Shown: positions 18,737-28,838 of the stretch, piece by piece
Layout of the letters: the number at the start of each line of letters is the position of its first letter
How positions within the stretch are numbered: the stretch's first letter is position 1
Source: Arthrobacter sp. Bi83
GTDB taxonomy: Bacteria > Actinomycetota > Actinomycetes > Actinomycetales > Micrococcaceae
Assembly (NCBI RefSeq): GCF_918698095.1
Contig: NZ_CAKKLY010000012.1
Coordinates: 1-64,000 of the forward strand
Length of the DNA: 64,000 nt
Direction of reading: 5' to 3'
Notes under the pieces: generated by a model
Database searches by the model: none
What the model was told of the DNA's origin: nothing
What the model saw: only the letters and a program-made list of their open reading frames with translations
Position numbers and translations under genes: made by a program

Positions 18737-19988
18737 TGAACGACTCCAGTTCCACGTGAAGGTGCTCCGGCCCCGAGTTGGTCAGGTTGTTTCCGCGGAC
18801 GTATTCGATCGGCCTGGTCGTATTCAGCGTCAGGGAGCCCAGCTTCGCGGCGAGGATCTCCACCGTCACCTTTGTTTCCAGCCGGGCCAGCGGTGCGCCA
18901 AGGCAGCTGTGCACTCCATGGCCGAAACCAAGGTGGCCGTCGGTGGTGCGGTCGATGTCGAAGGTCTCGCCGTCGGGGTACTTGCTGCTGTCCCGGTTCG
19001 CGGCGGCGGGCAGCAGCCGGACAATCGCCCCGGCGGGTATTGTCACCCCGGCTACCTCGACCTCCTCGGTGGTGATCCGGCTGGCCCGTTGCACCGTGCC
19101 GCGGTAACGGGCAAGTTCTTCGACGAACATGCTGGCGTCCGCCGGATCCTGCCGGATCCGGCCCAGCAGTTCCGGTTGTTCGCTGAAGACTCGGAACGCA
19201 TTGGCCAGCAAAATGGTGGTGGTGTCATGTCCGGCGACGAAGACAAAGGCACAGAGTTCCTTGGCTTCCTTCTCGCTGAGCAGGCCCTCCTTCCACATTC
19301 TGGCGATGTGGCCGCCAACGGAGTCGTTTTCCTCGCGGTAGAGCCGCTCCATGGTGTCCTTCAGGTAAGCGAAGAATTCGAAGGTGCTGTGTTCGTCGGT
19401 GCCCGTCCCTTCGGCGTTGCGGGCGAGCCGGCCGAAGTAGCTGAACGTCTCGTCGGACCAGAACTTCATCTTCTCGAAGTCCGCGGCGGGGACGTCGAGC
19501 AGGGCACTGATGGTGGACATGCTCAGGGGGATCGCGTACTCGTCTACGGCATCGCCGCCCCCGGCAGCGATCATCGGGTCCAGGTATTTTTCGGCGTTTT
19601 CCCGGACGCGGCCCTCGAAGGCGGCGATTGCCTTTGGCGTGAAGGCCTGAGCCACCACCTGGCGCAGACGGGTGTGGTTGGGAGCATCGAACAAGGTCAG
19701 GAACGTCAGCGGAACCGGGTCCACAACCTGCGAGGAGAAGACTTTAGGGGCCCGCATGGCCTTACGGACGTCGTCGTACCGGGAGATGAACCAGACGTCT
19801 GAAACCGGCGAGGCAGCGCGGAGCACCGGGGCGTTGTCCCTCATCCATGCGTAGTGCGCGTAGGGATCACCCTGGGTTCCGTCGTCGACGACCTTGAACG
19901 GGGCCATACCCGCGGGCCAGTCCAGGTCATGGGAGTACGGGGGAAGCTCCGCCGTGGTGGCGCTTTGTTCTGTCGTTGCAGCAGACAT
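18729..19988 (-). CDS. Cytochrome P450
   Basis: Soluble class I bacterial P450 of 419 aa. It shows the I-helix oxygen-activation motif AGHDTT (252-257), the K-helix ExxR (ELAR, Glu291-Arg294) and the heme loop FGHGVHSCLGAPLARLE with Cys362 as thiolate ligand. The substrate is unknown; hydroxylation of a terpenoid, aromatic or fatty compound is possible but not visible. It is the first gene of the P450-reductase-ferredoxin operon. The 221-bp region upstream separates it from an IclR regulator on the same strand. Confidence 0.95.
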   Translation of the reverse strand: MSAATTEQSATTAELPPYSHDLDWPAGMAPFKVVDDGTQGDPYAHYAWMRDNAPVLRAASPVSDVWFISRYDDVRKAMRAPKVFSSQVVDPVPLTFLTLFDAPNHTRLRQVVAQAFTPKAIAAFEGRVRENAEKYLDPMIAAGGGDAVDEYAIPLSMSTISALLDVPAADFEKMKFWSDETFSYFGRLARNAEGTGTDEHSTFEFFAYLKDTMERLYREENDSVGGHIARMWKEGLLSEKEAKELCAFVFVAGHDTTTILLANAFRVFSEQPELLGRIRQDPADASMFVEELARYRGTVQRASRITTEEVEVAGVTIPAGAIVRLLPAAANRDSSKYPDGETFDIDRTTDGHLGFGHGVHSCLGAPLARLETKVTVEILAAKLGSLTLNTTRPIEYVRGNNLTNSGPEHLHVELESFSA

Positions 19989-20209
19989 CGTTGTCCTTCT
20001 TTCCGGGCCGTTCCGATCGATAGCACTGCAGACCGGCAGGTTCGATAGCGGTTGGATAATGGTGAAGCAGGATGATCCGCGGGCCGCCAGGAGGCGTAAT
20101 CCCCGCCGAAAGTGCGGATTCGTGATCCACGTCTCACCAAGAATGCCTGCGGTGTCCCTGCGCGTCCCAGAGGACTTCCGTTCATCGGCTCGGATCGTTC
20201 AAAGCGCTT

Positions 20210-20980
20210 CTACCGACGCGGTACAGGGCTCATCGACTTCAGCGCGCGGGAAATGCCGTGGGCGGCCGTCAGGAGTGCCGGGACGGTGAAGGGAACGTCG
20301 GCTTCGTCGCGCGGAACGATCGCGTTCAGGGCTGCAGCAATCTCGTTGCCGGAACCGAAGACCGGCACGGCGATTCCGGTCCACTCCGTGACGCCGATCC
20401 CCGGGATGGCCACATAGCCTCGCTGCCGGATCTCCGCCAGGTGCTTCCGGATCAGCGCCGGATCGGTGATTGTCTCGGGGGTAACTTTCGCCAAAGGTGC
20501 GGCGAGAACCTCCTCCTGGACGGCAAGGGGCGAGAACGCGAGGAGCACTAGGCCTGACGATGCGGCATGCACCGGCATCCGCTGCGCGATGTGCGCCGCA
20601 TTCAGCCGGGAATCCGGCGACGAGAGCCGCTCGACGTACAGCACGCTGCCGTGGTCCAGCACCGCGAGCGTCGTGTGCTGGTGTACGGTCGCCAGGACAT
20701 CGTCCATGAACGGCAACGCCAGCTCCTGAAGGTTCAGCGCCCGCGAGCCACGTGCCGCAAGTTCCCACATCCGCATCCCAGGCCGGAGGCTTCCGTCGCC
20801 GAGCCGCTCGATCAGTCCGTGCTCGACGAGATCTTCCAGCAGGCGGCGCGTTGTGGTCAGCGGCAGATCCGCCCGGCGGGCGAGGCCGGAAAGCGTCATG
20901 GTCGGAAGATCCCGGTCGAATGCGCTCATGAGCCGCACGACACGGCTGATGACGGATTCACCTGTTGGGGAGTTTGCCAT
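20210..20980 (-). CDS. IclR-family transcriptional regulator
   Basis: A 256-aa regulator. The N-terminal winged helix-turn-helix reads VISRVVRLMSAFD, LSGLARRADLPLTTTRRLLEDL and HGLIERLGDGSLRPG. The C-terminal effector domain carries RMPVHAASSGLVLLAF and YVAIPGIGVTEWTGIAVPV. IclR members commonly control catabolic operons and bind small aromatic or carboxylic effectors. It sits immediately upstream of the P450 operon on the same strand and is the likely regulator of it. The effector is not predictable from the sequence. Confidence 0.88.
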   Translation of the reverse strand: MANSPTGESVISRVVRLMSAFDRDLPTMTLSGLARRADLPLTTTRRLLEDLVEHGLIERLGDGSLRPGMRMWELAARGSRALNLQELALPFMDDVLATVHQHTTLAVLDHGSVLYVERLSSPDSRLNAAHIAQRMPVHAASSGLVLLAFSPLAVQEEVLAAPLAKVTPETITDPALIRKHLAEIRQRGYVAIPGIGVTEWTGIAVPVFGSGNEIAAALNAIVPRDEADVPFTVPALLTAAHGISRALKSMSPVPRR

Positions 20981-21147
20981 AGGTAAATTCTCCTACCCGC
21001 GCAGAGTCACGCCCGTGTCGCATCCGTTCATCGGCAATACTGTGGTTCCCGTCACATCACACTGGCACTCTGGCTGGAGCGCGGCCGCCAATACAGGCGG
21101 CGCCCGTAAAAATGCCTGCGCTGAGCGCAGTCAGGAAGGAGATGCCA

Positions 21148-21300
21148 GTGTCCGCACTTACTGGCCCTCAAACGCCGCCCGTGCAAACGTGGCCAGAATT
21201 TGACGCAGCTGCCGGAGAAATGCCGGTGCAGTCCCCCAACCATCACGAACTGGCCGCCTGGCCTTGGTTCGGTCTCCACTGCCCGAGTGAGACGGCCTAG
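21148..21300 (+). CDS. Candidate 50-aa small protein with strong ribosome site
   Basis: The 542-bp stretch between iclR and aspS (20981-21522) holds no large gene. One short frame starts at GTG 21148, 6 nt after a strong AGGAAGGAG ribosome site, and ends at TAG 21300. It encodes about 50 residues rich in Pro, Ala and Trp (for example NHHELAAWPWFGLHC). It resembles no family I recognise and could be chance. The rest of the stretch holds only promoter-like sequence for iclR and the palindrome past aspS. Confidence 0.35.
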   Translation: MSALTGPQTPPVQTWPEFDAAAGEMPVQSPNHHELAAWPWFGLHCPSETA

Positions 21301-21461
21301 CAGCCGGAACCGGCCCTCCTGAGAGGGGCCCGCCGATACACTCACCCGTGTCGTGGCGCTCCGGGGCAGGCCACGCCGCGTCCATCAGCATTTTCAGCGT
21401 GGGCAAGGGGATCGGATACGCCACGGTTTCCTTTTGCAGAGAGACACCAACTGTCGAGAGA

Positions 21462-21499
21462 CGCCAACGGCTCCCTGGAATTCCAGGGAGCCGTTGGCG
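21462..21499. terminator. 38-bp perfect palindrome downstream of aspS
   Basis: Positions 21462-21480 and 21481-21499 are exact reverse complements (CGCCAACGGCTCCCTGGAA and its mirror). As RNA this forms a long stem of about 17 bp with an AAUU loop. It starts 23 bp after the aspS stop. The following leftward sequence is TCTCTC, a weak U-rich end. Terminator function is likely but the perfect DNA symmetry is unusual. Confidence 0.7.
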
Positions 21500-21522
21500 C
21501 GGGCGCCGGCGGTGCCGGCCGC

Positions 21523-23316
21523 CTACTTCTGTTCGGGTTTGGCGGCCTCGGCCTTCTTGGCCTCAGCCTTGAAGTCGACGCCGGCTTCCTTGCGCTGCTG
21601 CGGCGTGATCGGCGCGGGAGCCTGGGTCAGCGGGTCGTAGCCGTTGCCGGTCTTCGGGAAGGCGATAACGTCGCGGATGGACTCCACTCCCGCCATCAGG
21701 GCGACCACGCGGTCCCAGCCGAAGGCAATGCCGCCGTGCGGAGGTGCACCGAACTTGAAGCCTTCCAGCAGGAAGCCAAACTTAGTCTGCGCATCCGCAC
21801 GGTCCAGGCCCATCAGCTCGAAGACCCGTTCCTGGACGTCGCGCTCGTGGATACGGATGGAGCCGCCGCCGATTTCGTTGCCGTTGCAGACGATGTCGTA
21901 CGCGTAAGACAGGGCCGACTCCGGGTCCTTGTCAAACGTGTCGAGGAATTCGGGCTTGGGGGAGGTGAAGGCGTGATGGACGGCCGTCCACTTGCCGGCA
22001 CCCACGGCCACGTCGCCGGAGGCCACCGCTGCGGCGGCCGGTTCGAACATCGGTGCGTCCACCACCCAGCAGAACGCCCAGTCAGTGGGGTCGATCAGGC
22101 CGGTGCGGTGGCCGATTTCGACGCGTGCCGCACCGAGCAGTGCGCGGGACGGGGTCTTCTCGCCGGCGGCGAAGAAGATGCAGTCACCGGGCTTGGCGCC
22201 TACGGCGTCGGCCAGGCCGGCGCGTTCGGTCTCCGTGAGGTTCTTGGCCACCGGACCGGCGAGCTCGCCGTCTTCCTTAAACAGGACATATGCCAGTCCC
22301 TTTGCACCGCGCTGCTTAGCGAATTCCTGCCAGCCGTCCAGGGTACGGCGCGGCTGGGAGGCGCCGCCGGGCATGACCACGGCACCGACGTAGGGCGCCT
22401 TGAAGACGCCGAAGTTGGTCTCCTTGAAGAACTCGGTCAGCTCGGTCAGCTCCTGGCCGAACCGCAGGTCCGGCTTGTCAGAGCCGTAGCGGGCCATGGC
22501 GTCCGCGTAGGTGATGCGCTGAATCGGCGTCGGGATTTCGACGTCGATCAGCTTCCACAGCGCCTTCACGATGTTTTCGCCCAGGGAGATGATGTCGTCC
22601 TGGTCGACGAAGCTGGCCTCGATGTCCAGCTGCGTGAACTCCGGCTGGCGGTCCGCGCGGAAGTCTTCGTCGCGGTAGCAGCGGGCAATCTGGTAGTACT
22701 TCTCGAAGCCGCCCACCTGCAGCAGCTGCTTGAAAAGCTGCGGCGACTGCGGCAGCGCGTACCAGGATCCCGGGGCCAGGCGGGCGGGGACCACGAAGTC
22801 GCGGGCGCCTTCCGGCGTCGAACGCGTCAGTGTGGGGGTTTCGATTTCAACGAAACCCTCCTTGTGAAGGAGTTCTCGGGCCACGCGGTTGGCCTCGGAG
22901 CGCAGGCGGAGGTTGCGGCTGGGGCCCGGGCGGCGGAGGTCAAGGTATCGGTGCTTCAGGCGTGCTTCCTCCCCCACTTCCACGTGCTCATCGATCTGGA
23001 AGGGCAGCGGGTCCGCGGTGTTGAGGATAACCACCTTGTCCGCCATGACCTCGATCTCGCCGGTGGCCAGCGCCGGGTTCTCGTTGCCCTCGGGGCGCTT
23101 GGACACCGTGCCGGTCACCTGCAGCACGTACTCGTTGCGCAGGCCGTGGAAAACCTCTTCTTCGCGGACCACAACCTGCGCGACGCCCGAGGCGTCACGC
23201 AGATCGACGAATGCGACACCACCGTGATCACGACGGCGGCCGACCCAGCCAGCCAGGGTTACGGTTTGTCCAATGTGCTCGGAGCGAAGGGATCCGAGGT
23301 CATGTGTGCGCAGCAC
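21523..23316 (-). CDS. aspS: Aspartyl-tRNA synthetase (probably nondiscriminating Asx type)
   Basis: Class II synthetase of 597 aa. N-terminal OB fold ([32 protein letters not shown]), motif 2 [25 protein letters not shown], the bacterial GAD insert, and motif 3 [16 protein letters not shown] are all seen. The GTG at 23316 is chosen because AAGGA lies just upstream and it matches the family N-terminus; the frame is open further upstream but without homology. Actinobacteria of this group often use one enzyme for Asp and Asn charging with GatCAB; specificity is not decided here. Divergent from an amino-acid permease. Confidence 0.97.
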   Translation of the reverse strand: MLRTHDLGSLRSEHIGQTVTLAGWVGRRRDHGGVAFVDLRDASGVAQVVVREEEVFHGLRNEYVLQVTGTVSKRPEGNENPALATGEIEVMADKVVILNTADPLPFQIDEHVEVGEEARLKHRYLDLRRPGPSRNLRLRSEANRVARELLHKEGFVEIETPTLTRSTPEGARDFVVPARLAPGSWYALPQSPQLFKQLLQVGGFEKYYQIARCYRDEDFRADRQPEFTQLDIEASFVDQDDIISLGENIVKALWKLIDVEIPTPIQRITYADAMARYGSDKPDLRFGQELTELTEFFKETNFGVFKAPYVGAVVMPGGASQPRRTLDGWQEFAKQRGAKGLAYVLFKEDGELAGPVAKNLTETERAGLADAVGAKPGDCIFFAAGEKTPSRALLGAARVEIGHRTGLIDPTDWAFCWVVDAPMFEPAAAAVASGDVAVGAGKWTAVHHAFTSPKPEFLDTFDKDPESALSYAYDIVCNGNEIGGGSIRIHERDVQERVFELMGLDRADAQTKFGFLLEGFKFGAPPHGGIAFGWDRVVALMAGVESIRDVIAFPKTGNGYDPLTQAPAPITPQQRKEAGVDFKAEAKKAEAAKPEQK

Positions 23317-23416
23317 AGCATTCCTTTCAGAAGGAAGACAGAAACGAAGTTGAATTAGGATCGTTGCGGGAACGATCCCGTCCGAGTTTACCCGTTGGAA
23401 AGGTCCCTGCCCCGCC

Positions 23417-24691
23417 ATGACCAGGCATGAGCAGCTGCAGCGCAGGCTGGGTGTGTTCGACGCGACATCGATCGGACTCGGATCCATGCTTGGGGCCGGT
23501 GTCTTCGTGGTTTTTGCCCCCGCTGCCGGCCTGGCCGGAAAACTGCTCGTTGTTTCCATCGTCATCGCCGGGGCGGTCGCCTATTGCAACGCTGTGGCGT
23601 CCGCCCAGCTCGCGGCCAAGTACCCGCAAAGCGGCGGCACGTACATTTATGGCCGCCGGCAGCTGGGCGAATGGCCGGGGTTCCTCGCGGGATGGGCTTT
23701 TGTGACCGGCAAGACAGCCTCCTGCGCCGCCATGGCCCTCACGTTCGGGCAGTATGTCGCGCCGGGCTACGCCACGCCTGTAGCCGTCGCCGCGGTGACG
23801 GTGCTGACCGGCATCAATCTGCTGGGCATCACCCGGACGGCATTGCTGACGCGCATCCTGCTGGGCCTTGTGCTGGCCACCCTGGCCTTTGTTGCCGCGG
23901 CGGCCATCATCGGTCCACATCCTGCTGGTCCATATCCTGCCGGTGCTGTGTCCGCGGCGGATGTCGGCAGCGCCTGGGGCATCCTTCCCGCCGCCGGCCT
24001 GGTGTTCTTCGCGTTTGCCGGGTATGCACGGATTGCCACCCTCGGCGAAGAGGTGAAGGATCCGGCGAGGGTGATCCCTCGGGCCATCCTGGGCGCCCTC
24101 GCCGTGGCGTTTGCCATCTACCTGGGTCTGGCAGTGCTGCTTCTGGCCCACCTCCCGTTGGCACAACTGGCCTCATCGGCGGCCCCGCTTCTCGAAGCCG
24201 TGACCCACTCGCGGCTGGCTGCCGGCGCCCCCTTCGTGCAGGGCGGAGCTGCCGCCGGGTCCCTCGGAGCACTGCTGGCGCTCATTACCGGGGTAGGGCG
24301 CACGGCGATGGCCATGGCCCGGGAACGTGACCTGCCGGGTCCGCTTGCCCGGATCGGCGGACGCCACACGGTGCCCTTCGCCGCCGAACTGGCCGTGGCC
24401 GCCGTCGTGGTTTTGCTGTTGCTGACCAGCAGCGTGCTGACGGTGGTGGGTTTCTCCAGCTTCGGCGTACTCGTGTACTACGCCGTGGCCAATGCAGCGG
24501 CCTACACGCTCCGGGAGCGTCCCGGGCACGCACCGAAATGGCTCAATGCTGCCGGACTCGTGGGCTGCCTTGTCCTGGCCTTCACGCTGCCGCCGTCATC
24601 GGTCCTGGCCATGGCCGGCGTGTTGGCGGCGGGGGTCGCCGCCCGTGCGGTGGCGCTGCGGCTGCGCCGGAGGCTAGCCAGCAAGCGCTGA
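23417..24691 (+). CDS. APC-superfamily amino-acid permease
   Basis: A 424-aa inner-membrane transporter with about 12 hydrophobic segments. The first helix carries the substrate-binding G-rich break [45 protein letters not shown] and [28 protein letters not shown] are characteristic APC motifs. Substrate cannot be named. It starts 100 bp from aspS in the opposite direction and ends 3 bp from the hisS stop, convergent with it. Confidence 0.9.
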   Translation: MTRHEQLQRRLGVFDATSIGLGSMLGAGVFVVFAPAAGLAGKLLVVSIVIAGAVAYCNAVASAQLAAKYPQSGGTYIYGRRQLGEWPGFLAGWAFVTGKTASCAAMALTFGQYVAPGYATPVAVAAVTVLTGINLLGITRTALLTRILLGLVLATLAFVAAAAIIGPHPAGPYPAGAVSAADVGSAWGILPAAGLVFFAFAGYARIATLGEEVKDPARVIPRAILGALAVAFAIYLGLAVLLLAHLPLAQLASSAAPLLEAVTHSRLAAGAPFVQGGAAAGSLGALLALITGVGRTAMAMARERDLPGPLARIGGRHTVPFAAELAVAAVVVLLLLTSSVLTVVGFSSFGVLVYYAVANAAAYTLRERPGHAPKWLNAAGLVGCLVLAFTLPPSSVLAMAGVLAAGVAARAVALRLRRRLASKR

Positions 24692-24694
24692 CCG

Positions 24695-26047
24695 CTATTC
24701 AGGCGACACGCCGGTGACCTGGACGTGCAGGTCCTCGTCCGACGGCGTCCACGTCGCCGGATCGGCGTCGACCTGCACACCGGAGCGGATGTCCTTGACC
24801 TGGTGTTTGCCGTCGTCGTCGGTGAACCAGACAAACGGGATGCCGCGGCGGTCAGCAAACTTGATCTGCTTTCCGAACTTCTCGGCCTTGGCGGCGACTT
24901 CCGTGGCGATGCCCCGGCTGCGCAGCTGCGTGGCGACGTCCTGGGCCTCCCCCCAGGTGTCGTCGGCGTTCAGCGCGACCAGCACCGCCGTGGGCACGGA
25001 GCGGGAGGCCTTCGCGAGGTCCTGGCTGAGGATGCGCGAAACCAGCCGTGTGACCCCGATGGAGAGCCCGACGCCGGGGAACTTCCTGTTGCCTTTGCTT
25101 GCGAGGGCGTCATACCGGCCGCCGGAGCAGATGGACCCGAGCTGCTCGTGGCCCACGAGCACGGTTTCCACCACCGTGCCGGTGTAATAGTCCAGCCCTC
25201 GGGCGATGCTCAGATCGGCGACAACCTTGCCCGGAGCGCGCTTCACCGCCGCCTCGATGACCTGCTCAAGCTCATCCAGGCCCTCCTCGAGGAGCTCATT
25301 GCTCACGCCCAAGGAACGGACCTGCGCCACAAAGGACGTGTCCTCGGTCCGGATGCCGGCAAGCTTCAATGCCGCCTGAACCTGGTCATCCGTGGCGCCC
25401 AGCTCGGTCTTGAGGAGTTCGGCCACTTTGTCCGGGCCGATCTTTTCCAGCTTGTCGATGCTGCGGAGCACGCCGGCCGTGTCCGCCAGGCCGACGCCGC
25501 GGTAGAAACCTTCGGCAAGTTTCCTGTTGTTAATGCGGAGGCGGAAGTCCGGAATGGGGAGGGCGCCCAGCGCCTCGGCGATGACCAGCGCGATTTCGAC
25601 GTCATAACGGAAGGGCAGGTCGCCGTCCCCCACCACGTCGATGTCTGCCTGGGTGAATTCGCGCGCGCGGCCCTCCTGCGGGCGCTCACCACGCCATACC
25701 TTCTGGATCTGGTAGCGCCGGAACGGGAACGCGAGATAGCCGGCGTTCTCCACGACGTAGCGCGCAAACGGAACCGTCAGGTCAAAGTGCAGGGCAAGTG
25801 CGTGGGGATCGTGCTTGCCTTTGCCTTCTTCGCCTTCGTCGTCCTGAAGCCGGCTGAGCCCGTATACCTCTTTGTCGATGTCGCCTTTGCGCAGCAACTG
25901 GCCCACGGTTTCAACCGCGCGCGTCTCAATGGAGGAAAAGCCATGGAGTTCAAAGGTACGCCGCAGGGTGTCCAGGACATGCTGCTCCACCAGCCGTTCC
26001 TCGGGAAGCCACTCGGGGAATCCGGACAGGGAGGCTGTGCGTGCCAT
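24695..26047 (-). CDS. hisS: Histidyl-tRNA synthetase
   Basis: Class II synthetase of 450 aa. Visible are ALHFDLTVPFARYV (motif 2 entry), VWRGERPQEGRAREFTQADIDVVG, the histidine-binding ARGLDYYTGTVVE and GSICSGGRYDAL, and a C-terminal anticodon-binding domain ending in the basic/acidic EDLHVQVTGV. The ATG at 26047 (MARTASLSGFPEWLPEE) has GGAG 10 nt upstream and is preferred to open frame continuing to 26158. It is slightly longer than E. coli HisRS. The frame ends 3 bp from the convergent permease. Confidence 0.97.
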   Translation of the reverse strand: MARTASLSGFPEWLPEERLVEQHVLDTLRRTFELHGFSSIETRAVETVGQLLRKGDIDKEVYGLSRLQDDEGEEGKGKHDPHALALHFDLTVPFARYVVENAGYLAFPFRRYQIQKVWRGERPQEGRAREFTQADIDVVGDGDLPFRYDVEIALVIAEALGALPIPDFRLRINNRKLAEGFYRGVGLADTAGVLRSIDKLEKIGPDKVAELLKTELGATDDQVQAALKLAGIRTEDTSFVAQVRSLGVSNELLEEGLDELEQVIEAAVKRAPGKVVADLSIARGLDYYTGTVVETVLVGHEQLGSICSGGRYDALASKGNRKFPGVGLSIGVTRLVSRILSQDLAKASRSVPTAVLVALNADDTWGEAQDVATQLRSRGIATEVAAKAEKFGKQIKFADRRGIPFVWFTDDDGKHQVKDIRSGVQVDADPATWTPSDEDLHVQVTGVSPE

Positions 26048-26305
26048 GGTGGAGTTTCTCCTCAGGTAACCGACGACCGGAGTCCGCTGCGCAGTATTCC
26101 ACGTCGCCATTTGGATCAAAAAGCGGCGGCAAGGGCGGGAGTCCAAGCTGTCATGCATAAACTATGTGCGGCAGTCAGTTTATGCTTTCGGCGCCGGCAT
26201 CTCTAATGCGGCCGCCGGACCGTATGCTCTGCCGCTGTGCAGTTGCAGCCGGGGATGCCTTAATCGGGCGGCCCTGGCCGGCAGCCCGATCAACGAGGAG
26301 GACCT

Positions 26306-27106
26306 GTGGCGGCCAGTCCACGCGAAACGCGTGAAGCCAAGCGGCGCATCCAGCAGATGGAAGCCAAGCGCGAGCTTCGACGGGACCAGGAGAAGCGGCG
26401 AAGGCGGGACAACCTGATTGCGGGCGGCGCCGGAGCGGCGGCGGTGATACTCGCCGTCGTGCTTCAAATGGCGGTTTTTTCCGCAAACCCGACCGAAGAA
26501 GAGTTCGCGGCCGCGGAAGCAGGGCTGAACTCCCCCTCAGCTTCGACGTCCGCCGCGGCCACCAACGCCCCCAACATCCCCAAGCCGGAATCGGCCGCGG
26601 GCAAGGTGTTCACTGGCGCGCTGAAACTCAGCCGCGGAAGCCTGGGCGTCCAGCTGGACGGTACCAAGGCGCCGCAGGCCGCCGCCGTCTTCAAGTCCCT
26701 TGCCGGCTCGGGCTACTACCAGGGCGTCAGCTGCCACCGCCTCACCATCGCGGACAACTTTGGCGTCCTGCAGTGCGGCTCCAAGACCGGAAACGGGCAG
26801 GGTGACCCGGCCTATACCTGGGGTCCGCTGGAAAACACTCCGGCGGACAACAAATACCCGGCCGGCACCATCGCGGTGGCCCGCACCGCCGGAAATGCCT
26901 ACGGCAACGGCACCCAGTTCTTCATCGTGTACAAGGACACGGTAATTCCAGCCGACGCCGCCGGCGGTTATACGGTGGTGGGCAAAGTGACCTCGGGGCT
27001 GGATGTAGTCACGAAGATTGCGGCCGCGGGTCTTAAGAAGGGCGAAAACGCCACCGACGGCGCGCCTGCGGAACCAGTCACGATAGACTCGTTCTCTCTG
27101 AAGTAA
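26306..27106 (+). CDS. Membrane-anchored cyclophilin-type peptidyl-prolyl isomerase
   Basis: A 266-aa protein: very basic N-terminal tail (1-36), one membrane helix (about 37-59), a Ser/Ala/Thr linker, then a cyclophilin domain with YYQGVSCHRL, FGVLQCGSKTGNGQGDPAYTWG, AGTIAVARTAG and NGTQFFIVYKD. The domain would face outside the cytoplasm and assist folding of secreted proteins. Catalytic Arg and the FFI core are present in variant form. GTG start preceded by GAGGAGG. Similar proteins occur between hisS and DUF349/rel genes in related actinobacteria. Confidence 0.88.
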   Translation: MAASPRETREAKRRIQQMEAKRELRRDQEKRRRRDNLIAGGAGAAAVILAVVLQMAVFSANPTEEEFAAAEAGLNSPSASTSAAATNAPNIPKPESAAGKVFTGALKLSRGSLGVQLDGTKAPQAAAVFKSLAGSGYYQGVSCHRLTIADNFGVLQCGSKTGNGQGDPAYTWGPLENTPADNKYPAGTIAVARTAGNAYGNGTQFFIVYKDTVIPADAAGGYTVVGKVTSGLDVVTKIAAAGLKKGENATDGAPAEPVTIDSFSLK

Positions 27107-27176
27107 GAAGCCCGCGTCCCAGGCGGCCAACGGTGTATTACGAGAGTATTTTCCTCCAAGCGAAAGACTTTTAGCG

Positions 27177-28826
27177 GTGACAGACAGTCAGAAATCCGAC
27201 GAAACAGCAGCAGCAGACCTGATCGAGGTTCCGGCCCCTCCGGCCGAGCCCGCGGAGGCAGCTGCCGAAGGTACCCAGGCAGAAGAAGCACAGCCGGAGA
27301 GCGCAGAGACGGAGGGGGCTCCGGCCGAGGAAGCACCTGCTGAAGAGGCGGCTGCTGAGGCGGCCGAGGAAACCGCAACTGAGCAGCCCGCAGCGGAGGA
27401 AACCCCGTCTGAGCAGCCAGAAGCTGAGCAGCCCGTCGAAACTGAGGCAAGCGCTCCTGCTCCGCATCCCGTGCCGGCTCCCCGTCCGGCGCCGTCACCT
27501 GCAGCATTCGCTGCACGCCCCAAGGCAGGCCCCGCAGCCAACGTGGTGCCTGTTGCCGCGCCTTCCGCCACATCGCTCGCGGAAGCAGCCCGCTGGGGCC
27601 GGGTGGAAGGGGACGGTCACGTCTTCCTGACCATCGACGGCGAGGAACACCCTGTTGGTCAGTACCCCGATGTCAGCAACGACGAGGCCCTCGCCTACTT
27701 CGCCCGCAAGTATGACGACATCGTGGCCCAGATTGTCCTGCTGGAACAGCGGGTTGCCTCCAAGGCGCCCACTACGGACATGCAGAAGACCGTTACGCAC
27801 CTGCGCGAGCAGCTCGCTGAGCGGAACATGGTGGGAGACATCCGCGCCGCCGAAGGCCGTCTGGACACGCTGTCCACGCAGATCACCGAACTCGAAAAGA
27901 CCGAAAAAGCCCAGCATGACGCCGTCCGGGCAGCCGAGCTTGCCGCCCGGGAGGCCATCGTCGCCGAGGCCGAAGCCATTTCGGGAACCGATCCGGCGCA
28001 GATCCAGTGGAAGACTTCCAGCGCCAGGATGAACGAGCTGTTCGAAAGCTGGAAGACAGCGCAGAAGAGCGGCATCAGGCTGGGCCGGAGCAATGAGGAC
28101 GCACTCTGGAAGCGGTTCCGGGCTGCCCGGACGGTTTTTGACCGTCACCGCCGTGCCTACTTCTCCCAGCTGGACAGCAACAACTCGGCCGCCAAGTCCG
28201 CCAAGGAAAAGCTAATCACCGAGGCGGAAGCGCTGTCCTCGTCCACCGACTGGGGATTCGCCGCCGGCGAATACCGCCGCCTCATGGACGAGTGGAAGGC
28301 ATCACCACGCGCCAGCCGCAAAGACGACGACGCTCTCTGGGCCCGCTTCCGCGCCGCCCAGGATGTTTTCTTTACCAACCGCCAGGCTGCTAACGATGAG
28401 ATTGACCAGGAATACGCCGCAAACCTGAAGGTGAAGGAAGCCCTCCTCGAGGAGGCCAACACTATTCTTCCCGTCAAGGACCTGGGCGCCGCCAAGAAGG
28501 CTCTCCAGTCCATCCGCGACCGCTGGGAGGATGCCGGAAAGGTGCCCCGCGCGGACATGGGACGCATCGAAGCCGGTCTGCGCCGGATTGAGGATGCCGT
28601 CCGCCAGGCCGAGGACGAAAACTGGCAGCGTTCTAACCCCGAAACCAAGGCACGCACGAACAGCGCGCTGAGCCAGCTAGAGTCGGCAATCGCCGGACTC
28701 AAGGACGACCTGGTGAAGGCAGAGAAGGTAGGCGACCAGCGCAAGATCAAAGCCGCCCAGGAAGCCCTCGACGCCCGCCAGGCCTGGCTCGACCAGATCC
28801 AGCGGTCGGCCAGCGAGCTTTCCTAG
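27177..28826 (+). CDS. DUF349 domain protein
   Basis: A 549-aa protein, probably cytoplasmic. Residues 1-125 are an acidic Ala/Glu/Pro-rich disordered tail. The remainder is largely alpha-helical with repeated DUF349 units, recognisable as MNELFESWKTAQKSGIRLGR..EDALWKRFRAARTVF and MDEWKASPRASRKDDDALWARFRAAQDVFF, plus long coiled coil. DUF349 proteins are common near rel in actinobacteria; no biochemical function is established. GTG start at 27177. Followed by a hairpin. Confidence 0.88.
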   Translation: MTDSQKSDETAAADLIEVPAPPAEPAEAAAEGTQAEEAQPESAETEGAPAEEAPAEEAAAEAAEETATEQPAAEETPSEQPEAEQPVETEASAPAPHPVPAPRPAPSPAAFAARPKAGPAANVVPVAAPSATSLAEAARWGRVEGDGHVFLTIDGEEHPVGQYPDVSNDEALAYFARKYDDIVAQIVLLEQRVASKAPTTDMQKTVTHLREQLAERNMVGDIRAAEGRLDTLSTQITELEKTEKAQHDAVRAAELAAREAIVAEAEAISGTDPAQIQWKTSSARMNELFESWKTAQKSGIRLGRSNEDALWKRFRAARTVFDRHRRAYFSQLDSNNSAAKSAKEKLITEAEALSSSTDWGFAAGEYRRLMDEWKASPRASRKDDDALWARFRAAQDVFFTNRQAANDEIDQEYAANLKVKEALLEEANTILPVKDLGAAKKALQSIRDRWEDAGKVPRADMGRIEAGLRRIEDAVRQAEDENWQRSNPETKARTNSALSQLESAIAGLKDDLVKAEKVGDQRKIKAAQEALDARQAWLDQIQRSASELS

Positions 28827-28838
28827 TCAGTTTTTTGC

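Noticed and set aside
21736..23358. 540-codon plus-strand frame opposite aspS
   Set aside because: Same antisense shadow effect; the aspS reading has complete class II motifs.
24725..26206. 493-codon plus-strand frame opposite hisS
   Set aside because: Shadow of a clear synthetase gene; no domain seen.
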